Source: Tubiluchus corallicola
Taxonomy: Eukaryota > Priapulida > Priapulimorpha > Priapulimorphida > Tubiluchidae
NCBI GenBank assembly: GCA_030141605.1
Contig: JAQGDQ010000328.1
Span: forward strand, 236,933 to 267,860
Length of the DNA stretch: 30,928 bases
Direction of reading: 5' to 3'
This document shows positions 9,897 through 26,200 of the stretch, piece after piece (positions within the stretch are counted from its first letter, which is position 1; every line of letters starts with the position of its first letter). The notes under the pieces are model-generated. The model was not told the DNA's origin. It worked only from the letters and a program-made list of their open reading frames with translations, and made no database searches. Position numbers and translations under genes: made by a program.

Positions 9897-10252
9897 TTTT
9901 AAAGCGCAAGAGGGCATTGCAAAAAAGGAGGTTGAGAAGCGCTTTAAAATCCACTGACGACTCACCCGCAGATGCCCGTGTTAAACAAGATTTTTGCCTA
10001 ACTGACGGATACGAAGAAGTAAAATGGGAATGGTCGGATGGAAGCATTGATCTTTCACCATCCAAGATTTCCCGTCGTGAACGTTTCATCGGTAGCATCG
10101 TACCACTTCCAACTGCTGGCTCAGAAAAATGTTACACTGCAGGGCTAACTATAAAATCTCCTGTAAAAACTGACACCGGATTTTATACACTTGTGGTGAC
10201 AACAAAGGAAAACATAAGAAAGTATACAGTTCAAGTTGCAGTGGAAACATAG
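9897..10252 (+). CDS. Terminal exon encoding an Ig-like domain
   Basis: The exon follows the acceptor ttattttacag, starts in phase 1 and ends at TAG (10250-10252). After a very basic start (KRKRALQKRRLRS) it encodes an Ig-like fold. The B-strand cysteine is in DFCLTDG, the core tryptophan ten residues later in VKWEW, and the E-to-F strand region is AGLTIKSPVKTDTGFYTLVV. The usual F-strand cysteine is replaced (YTL), so the canonical disulfide is absent. There is no membrane segment, so if this is the true 3' end the product is secreted. Its phase matches the donor of EGF exon 6 at 3061, and both are on the plus strand. The link is inference: about 6.8 kb of intron, including the P element, would separate them. 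Confidence 0.6.
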
Positions 10253-10689
10253 AAAGTACAAGTGTTCTTTACGTTGTGCTTTACCCAGCAAGATACTTTT
10301 TAAATATTATAAATTCGAACATTGAATAATCTTTAGCAAGCAAACAAGCATTTTCAAGTTTTCAAACAAGCATTAGTAACACTGAAAAAGAGCAGAGGCC
10401 GATATTATGAAAACTGTATTTACAATAGGTTATTCTTTAGATGATTGTAGTCCTGGGTCGAAATGATACATGCTATGTCTACCTAACAGTTTGACTAACG
10501 ATTTAGTAAATTATTTTTATTGAAACTATCAATACATTGCTTCCCCTCTATTTGCAGGGGTAATGAAAATATTTTGTGAAAATATTGAAGTATCAATTTC
10601 TGCTATTCAGAGTGTGGACCCAAGGTTTCTGCAGTACAGCAATTATTTTTATTTTGTAAAAATGTTTTGTTACCTTTTAACAGAAAAAA
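10253..10689. other. Probable 3' untranslated or intergenic sequence
   Basis: AT-rich with no further frame recognised. No strong AATAAA signal lies directly after the Ig exon stop; the nearest clear one is at 11038, beyond the LINE fragment. Confidence 0.3.
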
Positions 10690-11032
10690 GAATTTAGGAT
10701 TTTTTATTTCAACAAAATATTTGAATTCCTTACCTCAAAACCTCAAAACAATTTCTACTGTGCGACTGCATTTAAAAATCAGTTGAAGAAACACCAATTG
10801 AAAAATTATTATGATCAATTATAACTGTTGTAGACTACAGTAATGACCTATTTTCTGTCTTGTAGGCAATTTGTGTGTTCACCCAAAAAATTTTAACAAT
10901 TAACAATTTTATTAATATCACATTTTCTTACTTGTACAATTGTAACCATAATATTTTACTGTACAGCGCCATTGAAAACGTTTTGCGCTTTATAAAATAT
11001 ATATTATTATTATTATTTATTATAAACTGACC
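10690..11032 (+). mobile_element. LINE 3' end with (ATT)n tail (plus strand)
   Basis: A decayed polymerase C-terminus reads KYLNSLPQNLKTIS in one frame and FKNQLKKHQLKNYYDQL in the next, ending at TAA (10822-10824). This is the WNSLPxxL...FKxxLKxxL motif of CR1/L2-type elements broken by a frameshift. About 180 bp later come the stretch ttgcgctttataaaatata and an (ATT)n tail at about 11002-11032. Both are typical of the 3' ends of this group. The element is 5'-truncated. Confidence 0.75.
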
Positions 11033-12436
11033 ACGACAATAAACCTGCTTTCAAAAACATGGATTAATCACACGTAACTATGTAGAAACCTGTTAATGAG
11101 TTGTAGCGGATCAATGTCAGCAAAGGGTGGAAATGGACAAACCTAGAGAAGTCGTATTAGAACAATGATAAAGGTACAGAACTGCCTTCAGTATTGAGAC
11201 AAGGTTTGCTACGCCTGATGAAAAGATTCGCTGATAAGCAAGGATGGTTCAGTAGGAGAAGAGGCAATAATACTGAAACTATATGGGCCTATTAATATAT
11301 GGTTAATGTGACCCAAATTAATGTACATGGGAGACATATTAAAGGCTTCATTGTCAAATGGGAAACTGCTAGGTTTTCGCATGCTCTTACCAATAAATGT
11401 TGAGCTGTTTTGCCAAACGAGTTAGCTCTGCTGTTGAGGCAAGTATATTTTGTAAAAAATATCTGATGATATCAATATCTAAACACCATCTTTAAATTTT
11501 AAAAGATAAGCTGGACTATTACGATTTCAAAATAACCCGGAAATCAATTTGGGGAAATGATGATTTAACTAATTTGATAATTGTATTTTTCCGGATGTAT
11601 AGGTTCACGTCCCCACCTAAAGTAAAAATAACGTTTTTCTTAAACAACCGTAATCTAAGCAAACTGTACAATAAGTATAATTCACGTCACAATTGCGCTT
11701 CAAACGGTACTTTTGTACAAATAAGGGTCACATTGGTTTCCTGGACATGGCACGTTTTTAAAGGAAGAGAGTATTATTTTTCACATACTGCCCCATTTTC
11801 AAGTCCGATAAAAAGTATACATTTTAACATAATTAATACTGCAAAAGCGGTTCTCATAATTAAATAATAAATTAAGGACTTAATTAATGGCGGGCGACAT
11901 CACAAACTAACATAATTTTCAACATCAAAAACTTCCACGAGCGTGTTACACATGTTTGTGAAAACGAAAATTGAAGTACAGTGCTGTTGTAAAATATTCA
12001 GTGTGTTCTACTAAAGCTAGGCGTGTTTTAAGATAAAAATTCAGATTTCAAATTTACGCATCGGTTGTCGAATGCGTGTAGTTCGTGACAAAGTAACACA
12101 TCTCAACTGATGTACAGCACAAATTTTTTGTGCAATGCGTTTCCGAAATGCAGACGCTGGTGCTCATCTAACTATCGAATAATGGAATGCATGTAACAGT
12201 GAAGAACTAGTGGCGCGAACGTGAACTTGTGTGGTAATAATTCTTTCACGCACGTTATTTTTGAAAAAAATTGTGTTTCCTTTCAATTTTTTAAAAAGTA
12301 GATTATTTTGACCCACAGTTTATGATTGGGTCCGGTTTTGCTCTAATTTAATAAACATAAACACTTACACACTGTTAGCCTACAAAAACATACTACCAAT
12401 CAATTTACCACAAAAAGGCATTCCCTGTACAATAAT
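11033..12436. other. No gene recognised; upstream flank of duplication copy A
   Basis: AT-rich sequence not shared with copy B. An open frame at 11574-11867 has vague Ig-like spacing but a poor acceptor, so I do not call it. Similarity to copy B starts abruptly at 12437 (atttggaacgctggcca). Confidence 0.4.
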
Positions 12437-12570
12437 ATTTGGAACGCTGGCCACGTTTTGTTAATTGTGACCTCAACAATATAAATTAAAAAGAATGGTT
12501 ATTAGGAAACAATGCTGTGCTGCTGACGAACTCAAATGGAGGAACGATTTGAGTGCTGCGACATCTATTT

Positions 12571-12634
12571 CAGTTGTAAGGCCAATTTTAATTTATAATA
12601 AAGCTGCAGATTGAATGCAAGCAAAAATCACTTG
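12571..12634 (+). other. Possible 5' noncoding exon end of lectin A
   Basis: A strong donor (cttg|gtaagtatt, 12631-12640) is conserved in copy B at 21581-21590. An acceptor-like ttatttaag at 12871-12879 precedes the start codon by 58 bp. Together they suggest a noncoding first exon. The 5' end shown is arbitrary and no promoter was identified. Confidence 0.35.
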
Positions 12635-12937
12635 GTAAGTATTCTAACTGCTTAAATCTTATGTGAACTTGCTGTAAATGGAAATTTTTACCCTAGATTT
12701 TTTATTTCCTCACTTCCTTACCTTAGCTAGTCTAGGAAATTAGTCTCCCTTTAGTCATTCTAAATACTGATTTGTTTGTGCTAATTAATGCATATTGTGT
12801 ACTTTTATCAAATTATCAACTTTATACAAGTTTGAGTGTTGCTAACTTTCTTCCGTTGTTTTATGTTTTCTTATTTAAGTAGATTCACAAATCGACAAGT
12901 TCTTATTCATTGTGACAGTAGTAACTGTTGATGCACA

Positions 12938-16868
<3,931 letters not shown>

Positions 16869-16951
16869 TTCAAAGTTTTCCTCATTTTAAAGTCCACATA
16901 GCTAAGTATCATTTAAGGGAAAACCGAATGATTGTGTAAACATTAGCTGAG

Positions 16952-16957
16952 AATAAA
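16952..16957 (+). terminator. Polyadenylation signal of lectin A
   Basis: AATAAA 84 bp after the stop codon, conserved in copy B at the same distance. Confidence 0.7.
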
Positions 16958-19100
16958 GAATGCTCTAAAATATGGAAAACTACAATAGCTTTTTTTAAAA
17001 TCAAAGCTTGGATTAAAGTTTCTGACGTCATTAGGTTCTGACATAAGCAGTAGCTGTGTTCTATTGCCGATAATTAACTGTCTAAGCTAATTATTCAAAT
17101 ATAATGAACAACTGTTAACTATTATAGGCAAGAAAATGTATACTTTGGACAGTAAATTACAATGAGAGTGAGTCTAAACAATCGTTCGGTCTTCCCTTAA
17201 ATGCAAATGAGTGCTCAGTTTTTTTCAATATACTTTAAAATATTACAATAACTTTATTATTACAAGTTATGATTTTAAGTAATATTAGCTATTTAGACAG
17301 TCTTGCCTGTTCATTTTCTTTTTAGACTATCTGTGATGCTTTGTTCACTGTTTATAAAAGTGCTAATGCAAGATACGTAATAATTTATAACCATTATTAA
17401 TTCACTAATTATTTTTAATTGATCAGTATGAAAATTTCATGTAGTGTCATCTTCTAATGAACTTGACTTTACTGGATGACTCACAAAATTTAATACTGTT
17501 AGTTAATAACAGCTTGTGAACGTTGATCCAACAACAGCAGCAAGACTAATAAGAGCAATTCCAAGTTTAAATGTTATGTTCCTAGACGTAAGAACCGTAG
17601 AAACTCTCAACTATATGTTTTCATACCAGTGAGGATTCCAAGTCTGTGAGGACTCAATTGATCTTGGTCTCGTACCTGAATCATCTCAAGATAAATTTTA
17701 ATCTCGGAAAGCAAGAAAACTGAGTGGCAACGAAGCTCAAAGAGAAAATCTACTCGACTGACAGGCACGAGTGTATAAAGTAATTAACCAACAAACACTT
17801 TGCTAACAAAATGACTGACAGAAAGCAGTAAAAAAACATAACATTGTAATGCATTCATACCTACAGAATGAAACTAGAAAGATGTGATTGGTACATATAA
17901 ACAAACTTTTATTTACAGATAAATAAACATCACAACACTATTTGTACTAATACTATACAGTAATTTACAAAATTGAATCAGTATTTGAATATCTGTCAGT
18001 AGGAAGTTGTCATTTTGGAACACTTATAATTATTAAAGATAGATCCAAAGTGTAAGATTTGTTCTATCAATGTCAGGTTAACAAGGAAGTCTGGCTTCCA
18101 TCTTTCGTTCTAGCCAGAAGCCGCCAACCTACAAATATTAATTATTTTCAGTTATTACAATTTATGCAACGATGACTTCAGCAGAACTATTGACAATTAC
18201 ATGTACATGTTAAAGAACCCAAATAAACAGTCTTTGTCAACAATTGAATTAATTTGCTAAGTTATTTTGTTCTCATACTTAAATACGTAAATATTTCAGG
18301 CAGTGGGAACATGAGTGACCATGTTGTGCTTTTGGCTAAGTAGTTAAGTACAGCCAATCTTGATTATGAATAACAGCTGGAAGCCATTTCCTCTAATGCT
18401 TTTCTTATAAGGCTATGAGAAAACGTCCATTAAAAGTTGGCAAGAATGATGATTTCATCCTCTACCAATGACGAAGTTATCTAGCCAAGTTTCCACCTAA
18501 TGTTTCACAATTCTATGATTTCTGATACCATAGGAAGATGGGCCAGAGTCCCAATCGCAAGGTAAATAGTTCAAAAGACCTTGCTATAAGCGGAATTCGC
18601 ATCGACGGCAAAGTGTAGCAACCACTTAGCTGCCCCGACAAGAGGTGACGTCGAAGTGACTGACTTTAAATGGGTGGGAGTGCGTTTGGTCCCAAATGTA
18701 GGGAAACTCGTTCAAGTTTTTCACTGACAATTTGATTGGAGATTCTCTCAGTTGACTGATGGAAATCAAAACACAATAGGGAGCAAATAGCCTGCATAAA
18801 AAGTCTCTGTTGATGACAGTGTGTTGCTGTTTGAAATGGGATCTACTTCCAGGGTAAACATCAGAAAAACGTCTAGGCCATATTGTTTACAGTTTTCATG
18901 CAGCAGGCTCGCCTACACAAACATGGCGAATGTCGCTGTCTGATGTGTTTGTCAAGGGTTCTACTAATCAACAACTTCTGTTTCGTTAGGAAGGTCAACC
19001 ACAGTTGGAACCAGCTGAAATCATATATCTTCGATATATATATATATATATATATGTGAAAGCACACTCATTACAATTTAGACAAGGACTGTGAAGACGT
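16958..19100. other. Downstream block of copy A, no gene recognised
   Basis: About 2 kb collinear with 26643-29080 of copy B. An 83-codon frame open in B at 28309-28560 is interrupted in A (around 18540-18790), so it is not a conserved gene. A (TA)n tract lies at about 19034-19055. Confidence 0.55.
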
Positions 19101-19211
19101 GGCTTAATCGAAACTTGTCCAATCACAATTAGCGGCAGCATTGTTTTTATCCCAGGCTTATTGGAGAGAGAAGTGCTGCCATTTATTCAACTTGGATTTC
19201 GCTGCCCAGCT

Positions 19212-19478
19212 GCACGTGAATGTCTATATGCGTCACGTGGTTTGTTTGAACCATTGTTTAACACGTAGGGGTACAGCTACACGTGAATGTCGACATGCAT
19301 CACGTGGTTTGTGTGAGCCATTGTTTAATACGTACACGGGTACAGCTAAACATGAATGTCTACATGCATCACGTGGTTTGTTTGAGCCATTGTTTATTAC
19401 ATACAGGTACAGCTACACATGAATGTCTACATGCATCACGTGGTTTGTTTGAGCCATTGTTTAATACATACGGGTACT
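19212..19478 (+). repeat. 67-bp satellite, copy A (4 units)
   Basis: Units start at 19212, 19279, 19348 and 19415, with periods of 67, 69 and 67 bp. The typical unit contains two CACGTG hexamers 21 bp apart (acacgtgaatgtctac and atcacgtggtttg), followed by tttgagccattgtttaatac. Open frames across it are by-products of repeats without stops. Confidence 0.95.
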
Positions 19479-19839
19479 TTATAAAACGATTTATTTTACT
19501 TATTTAAAGTAAAACGGTGGGATCTGGTGAACCCTGTTTCTCACTTTTAACAGACAATTTCTTGAAAAATCACAGTATTTGAGTTTGTGCTCTATAAACA
19601 GATGGGTGATTATTTGGAAAACTGATGCTGGGTAGCTTCACCTAACATACTTATCTCTTTGTATATTTTTGCATCCCAACCCGACTACGACACCTCCGCT
19701 GGTTCAGTGTCGCATTTTATATGATTATCTTTGATAAATAGTTAGCTTCCAAGTTACGTTGCCATCAAACGATAACAGGTCGCACTGACATTAAAAGCCG
19801 TTCTTTTAGAAAACTGTCAAACTGTGTGAAGTACTGTAC

Positions 19840-20050
19840 CTGCTTCAGGATTATTGTGATATTTTCTGGTTCAGGCGTCGAGGAGTAAATTACTGTAACG
19901 TTTTTTCTCAAAATATTTCAAATATTTGTGAAAGGTTGGACTGGGAAAGATGCGCTGGAAGCCTCCACGTCTCTGATACTCGTCTTCCACTTCCTTCAGC
20001 TCACGCACATCAGCTGGTGTGAGATCATCTAAAATTTTATAATCAACTTC
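19840..20050 (-). pseudogene. Exon-like fragment of a TTLL (tubulin polyglutamylase) gene
   Basis: On the minus strand a good acceptor (aactttcttttcag) at 20051 is followed by a frame containing LTPADVRELKEVEDEYQRRG, then FQRIFPSP, YLKYF and SNLLLDA. The order resembles the conserved part of tubulin tyrosine ligase-like glutamylases around the RRGxFxRIFP segment. These enzymes add glutamate chains to tubulin. A TGA (19873-19871) follows LLLDA, where family members typically continue with tryptophan. Similarity appears to resume after it (TRKYHNN) up to a possible donor at 19839. No further exon of such a gene was seen, so this is either one exon of a gene extending beyond the duplicates or an isolated broken fragment. 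Confidence 0.6.
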
Positions 20051-20099
20051 CTGAAAAGAAAGTTTATAATGTGAAATTATCAAAGTGTTTTACGAGATG

Positions 20100-21370
20100 T
20101 CTTTCGTAGTGCGTATTCTTTTTTAGTATTTTCAACATACATCTTTTCTCGAATAAACATGAATTTCGCGCTCAATTTAAACATGGCAATTACTTTACGT
20201 AACAGGTGAATAGTACACACCTGTACTTGTCTAGGTGTGACTGCTTCAGTCATACATCTACGTAAGTCATATATACAGGGTCGAAATAGGGCTTCTATAA
20301 GCCCTAAGGACTGAAAAGATTATGGTACCCCCATATGCGTGTAATTCAGTACTCACAAGGCACACATAGTCATCATCACCGCCATGTGATAAAATACATT
20401 CATTCAACAACAACATTATCCTGTTTTCAGTACCACCATATTTCTATAAGCATTACCACACTTGAAATATATTTTGACACATTGTATAATCAATCAACGT
20501 CATCATCTGGGCAGCCGGCTAACAGCTCAGGCTGCTCAGTAAACAGAATGTTGTTGCCCCATCCGTCCCGCCATATTGTAAACAACAACTGAAACCACTC
20601 ACATATTACGAAATATTTTACGTGTGCGTAATTATTCAGTGTGGGGCCCCTATTCTCCTGACAAAGCACGTGCTTATTTTGCTTAATGGTTAATTTTTGA
20701 CTGCACAAATGCAACCACCACAAAAGTGCACGGATTTGTTTAAATGAGTGAAGAAAAAACATAAAATATTATAAGATGAATCCTAGAGTTTTTTATGTAC
20801 AGCTCCAATGCTTATCTTTCAACAAATAATGTCTCTGGTCCCAGTAAAGAATAATAACATTTTGTTATAAGGTTCTATAGTAAGACATTCTAAGCTGTTT
20901 ATTTGTGACGTTTCTGATATGAATAAATTTAGAATTTTTTTAATCATCCCAGAAAGATCACAAATACATAGCTGAGATGGTCTTACGAATGAAACCAAAC
21001 ATCGTGGGTAACAAACTGCGTGCCAGAAAATGATAGAAATAATTGAAAAACAGATTTAAATGTATTTTTTAGTTATTTTCCTTATTTTTTTCAACTTCTT
21101 TTTCTCAGATACAAACACTGAGAAATCATCGTGAATTGTACCCTGTATATTTATAGTTCACACAACTACGAATAACCGCAATTCTATTTATTAAGATAAG
21201 AACTTTTATAGGTTTTACATGTCAAATGTAGACCTGCGTAAACTCAAATGTAAATTTAGGTAATTAAAATGTGTTAACAATGGTTTTCAAGCAGTCTTAA
21301 GCGCTTTTGGTAAATCAAATGTAGACACATGTCAAGTCAAATGTGACATTGGTATCTCAAATATGGATAG
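20100..21370. other. Spacer between duplicates, no gene recognised
   Basis: AT-rich and unique in the window. A minus-strand frame near 20490-20590 follows a plausible acceptor (gtggtttcag) and reads FTIWRDGWGNNILF, but I do not recognise it and there is no clear donor. Confidence 0.4.
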
Positions 21371-21889
21371 ATTTGGAACGCTGGCCATATTTTGTTAATT
21401 GTGACCTCAACAAAATATAAATGAAAAAGAATGGTTATTAGGAAACAATGCTGTGCTGCTGACGAACACAAACGAAGGAACGATTTGAGTGCTGCGACAT
21501 CTATTTCGATTGTAAGGCCAATTTTGATTTATAATAAAGCTGATGCGACAGTGGTACAAAAGTTGACTGCAAGCAAAATTCACTTGGTAAGTATTCTAAC
21601 TGCTTAAATCTTATGTGAACTGGCTGTAAATGGAAATTTTTACCCTAGATTTTTTATTTCCTCACTTCCTTACCTTAGCTAGTCTAGGAAATTAGTCTCC
21701 CTTTAGTCATTCTAAATACTTATTTGTTTGTGCTAATTAATGCATATTGTGTACTTTTATCAAATTATCAACTTTATACAAGTTTGAGTGTTGCTAACTT
21801 GTCTCCTTTGTTTTATGTTTTCTTATTTAAGTAGATTCACAAATCGACAAGTTCTTATTCATTGTGACAGTAGTAACTGTTGATGCACA

Positions 21890-21997
21890 ATGGATGTGGC
21901 ATCGATAGCCACCGTTTCACTAGTGCTGTTAATCACTCTACCTTGTTCAAGTGCAAACCATGAAAGCCGCTCCAACAACAGTACCATGACCAACACG
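21890..21997 (+). CDS. Lectin B exon 1: signal peptide
   Basis: 36 codons, phase-0 donor acacg|gtaacc. The possible 5' noncoding exon donor of copy A is conserved here at 21587. Confidence 0.9.
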
Positions 21998-23132
21998 GTA
22001 ACCATCTTAATTTGAATAGTTATTCATTTTGAAGTTTAATAGTAAAGCTACGACTCCATGTGCGTGTAATGCAATGCGTGTTCCTTAGTTCGTTTACAAC
22101 AGTTTACATTGAAATACGTGGAAATAATCCGTAATGCGTGACTTGCAAGAGTTTATATTTAAACACGTGGGAGTGTTTCCATGTGTACATAATGCGTAAT
22201 GCGTGATCCGTAATGCGTAATGCGTAATGCGCATACAAAAACTTATACTTAAACACGTGGAAGTGTTTCCATGTGTACGTTATGCGTAATCCGTAATGCG
22301 TGATACGTAATCCGTATTTATTCGAACGTGATGACTATCGTCTGAATACGCATCACACAGCAGTACGCAGACTGAAAATCGCCGTTGCCTAAGTGACTTC
22401 GCAAGTTCCTCATACGTACTATTATTCCCACACCTACAATTTCCTACATTCACGAACAGTAAACAAAGATGGCGGAGAGGACGCTGCGAACTCTGTTAAT
22501 ATTCATAGCGTTCAGGCGCACAAGGAAACAGTCAATATGCATTACGCATTATGCGCACATGGAGTCGTAGCTTAAGTCTATTACCAATTTTTAGAGATCA
22601 AATCACGAAAACTTCCGAACCAGGTTTTGTTGACATGCATGTCTGTCATGGCTTTTACATGACAGCTGGGCAGGTTGAAACTGGCCACTAAACGATAACA
22701 AAGGCAGAACGGTCTACCGCTAGGTAGCTCTTGCACCGGCTGAGAACAGTCCTGAGGTGTTGCATTACGTACCAAGGATGACGATCAAGCACACAATAGG
22801 CAGTGATGCGGAAATTAAGTTTAAATTATTTTAAATAAAATTAACCACGATTTCCACGTCACATCAGAAATATTCATCATCCCAGCACGAGTATCAAGAT
22901 TTGGAACAATATGGATATGTGGATTTGCCAAAACATTGTACCACCATTTTTAACAATCTGTGCAAACCATGTGTTTCCAGTAGTTGACGATAATGTAGCA
23001 ACATTCGACAAAAATATCCACATTGTACCAACATGATGACAACATTTTGTGAACATATTTTTGACAAGATCCTGACAAGATAGTAACCATAAAATAATGG
23101 TGACAATATTGTGTGCTGCCTGCGTAATTATA

Positions 23133-23211
<79 letters not shown>

Positions 23212-26200
23212 ATATTAATATTAATAATAATAATAATAATAATAACTTCGCAATAACAACCACAAATTAGTGTATAACAATGAGTTACAAAGTCTATAGA
23301 AGGACGGGATGGTGAAAGACCAAAAGTTCATCTAATCTGCCATCCCTAAAATAGAGAGTCTACTAATTTCAGCATGGCGAGCAAATATTATTAGAACAAA
23401 ATAAAAGAATAAAATAAGAAAACAGATCAAAATCAAATTAATAGCATAAAATTATGGTAAATAAAATTATGCAAATTTACGCAAAACAACGTGAAAACAA
23501 AATTTGTAAAGCAGAATTCTATAGGCTTGAAAACAAAACTACATGATTAAAAGCAAAATAGCTAACAAATTAATTTGGCTATGCAATAATGACACTAAAA
23601 GAAGCAAAGTTACATGTACCTGTACAGCGTGTGCTTCCAAAGCATCTGACTCAAGCTTTTGTATCACAGTTTATTTTCTCTGCAGACCAAGACCTGCTCC
23701 AGTTGTTGCAGAAATGATGGTGAATACTACAACGGACATTGCTACTTGTTTTTCGACCATCCCCGTTGTAATTGGTTTCAGGCTGTGGTGAATTGCATAC
23801 TGGCAGATAGTGAGTTGGTGACCATTGAAAATGCAGCTGAAAGTCAGTTTGTACTAAATCAGTTACAAGTGAAGGGTGAGTTTAATCACGGAGAATGACA
23901 CTATAATAGTGTTGAGTTCCGTGGTATAATGAACATTTACTGCCCTGCTTAAGGCCCCGTACAGCCATGCAAGTTTCAGTTACGCAACTAAAAGTCGTGC
24001 AACTGAACAGCTTGGCAATTTTACCAAAATCAGTCGTCCAGACGTAAAATTTTTAATTGTGCAACTGGCATCTATAATTTGAAGAAGTTGCTTGCGTTTG
24101 TGCACTATTATTTTCCAAAAAGTGAAACGAAATTTATCAGAAGTATCAAGTGGATCCAATACCTAACCAGTGCTTAGTGAAAATGGCGTCTTTAAATGCC
24201 GTTATTATAAGTCTAAGTAGATTTGATGGACTTTTGCATAATATTTCTAATAGGCTGTCCTCATCACCTTATGGACCTTACTGTCAACAGATTGAAAAAA
24301 TTATTACTCATGGAAAATTGCTGTGTGCAGTTGCTTTACAACATTATTGTTTACTACTTGCGTAGCAGTTGTACACGGCGTACATTACTTTAAGAACAAA
24401 GGCTGTATAAAAGTGAATGAATGAAAGTATCTATGCAGTTGGAATACTTGAAATCCAAACACAAATGTCCTTTACCTTAATCATTTCATACTCAAATCCT
24501 ACTTATAATGCATTTTTTAGTTTTGTTGTGAATTGTTATACTGTAGTTACAGTACATCCCTCGATGGTTACTTTACAGTTCACATTTCCATACTTTTGCA
24601 TCACGTCTCTGCTGAATTCCTTTCTATTTCGTTTCTCTTCTCACTTTCTCTATCTTCTTCTCCCACTTTGTCTCTACCGTTCTCTGTCTTTCTATGATTC
24701 TTTCTCTTGCCAACTAAGCAGTTTTCTTTCCACTTTTCATGACAGTTTCACAAGTTTTGCTTCTCGACCACCAATCAGCATACATTTCTGGTTGATAAAC
24801 TATTATGTAGTTTAGCGTTATGAAATATTAACATAGTTCAATTATTACAGTTATATTTTCATTTTTCCCTAGCTATGTGACATAATAACATATCAATACA
24901 ATTTTCTTTTAATTATTGTACTATTTTTGATTTGATTTATAATAGTTTTAATGTGATAATGTAAATTGTAATTATGCTTAAGTGGATTATAAATTACAAT
25001 TACAATCTGTTGATTGCATTGAAACTTAGTCGCATGTTCACTTTGATGATTTTATATTTTGGTCTCCTGTTTCTAAATTTGTGACCGAATCACTTAAATG
25101 ATGGCAGGAAAATCAGTGAGAATGATGTTTCTCCATTAAATTGATTCTCATTTCTTTCTTGTATATGGTGAATAGTGCCTCTTTATAAGATACTGCCTTT
25201 TTCTTAGCTTAACGATTGTGTTTGGTTAACTGCTGTGCAACTAAAAATTGCATGTCTGCGCGCTGTCATTGAAAACAATGCATTACAAAACAGTTGCGCA
25301 ACTAAATGTTTACACTCGTATTGCAACATTTAATTGCATATGTCTCTGAACTTGGCTTATCAAATTTGTTACAATGGATTTGAATCCTGTCTCTTCCGTT
25401 AATATGTGTGGATGAGCCCACTTATAAAACATTTAAAAAAAGCACGTTGAATGTCCTAGCTAGCCCTACTTTTCAAATCTGTACAGTTCAACTATGAAGT
25501 CAAATACTGTTATCTCATATCATTTAAAAAAATCGCAAATTGTTTTCGTATTATTTTCGTTGCCAGATGGCAGCACCATGCGAAATCTAACTTAAACACA
25601 CACATCAGTGGGGCATTATTTAACACCAGGACTCACAATAGTTATACAGCTGACACAAAAGCTTTTCCATGCAGCAAAACAGATTTTATATATTGTAAAC
25701 ACTACAAAACGCTTATCAGCACTTGCACCTGACTGAATTGTGAACAAAACTTGGTGTTATACGCCTGCTAGAAGACTCTACATACTTCATCAAGACGAAA
25801 CATATTGACTAATTTTGTCACGTACTTATTTTAATTATATTTTGTTATTCAATTACAAACTGTATAAAAGTTAGGTAAACGTAATAACGACCTATACTTT
25901 TCTATGCTAGCTCCAGCGGAACTAATAATGGACTTATAAAAACTACTCGTTTCTTGATTCTATAAATGATAGAACATACTGGGCCTACAAACGACTTTTT
26001 TGTTTTATTTACATCTGATTGCTTTCATCTGTAAGAGATGTCGATGATCCCTATATGGGTCTATCGTTTTCCAATTCTGAAATGCTATGACGTGTAAAAT
26101 TTTTGAATCACCTGGTCCAGGTTAGGTCTACCACATTCATTTCACAATCGTTGCAGATAGGTAAGATGTACTTTTTATCATGTAGTAATTAGGCCTAAAA

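Larger units (their letters stand above)
21998..23685 (+). other. Lectin B intron 1
   Basis: About 1.7 kb. It contains the fold-back element (22045-22573), a short tandem repeat array inside it and an AAT/ATT microsatellite (23132-23246). The first 120 bp and the last 640 bp align with copy A. Confidence 0.8.

Noticed and set aside
11574-11867. Open frame with loosely Ig-like spacing
   Set aside because: No pyrimidine-rich acceptor, the phase does not match the Ig exon, and the key residues of an Ig fold are not convincing.
20490-20590. Possible minus-strand exon reading FTIWRDGWGNNILF
   Set aside because: Acceptor is plausible but no donor or recognisable family; kept only as a note in the spacer entry.
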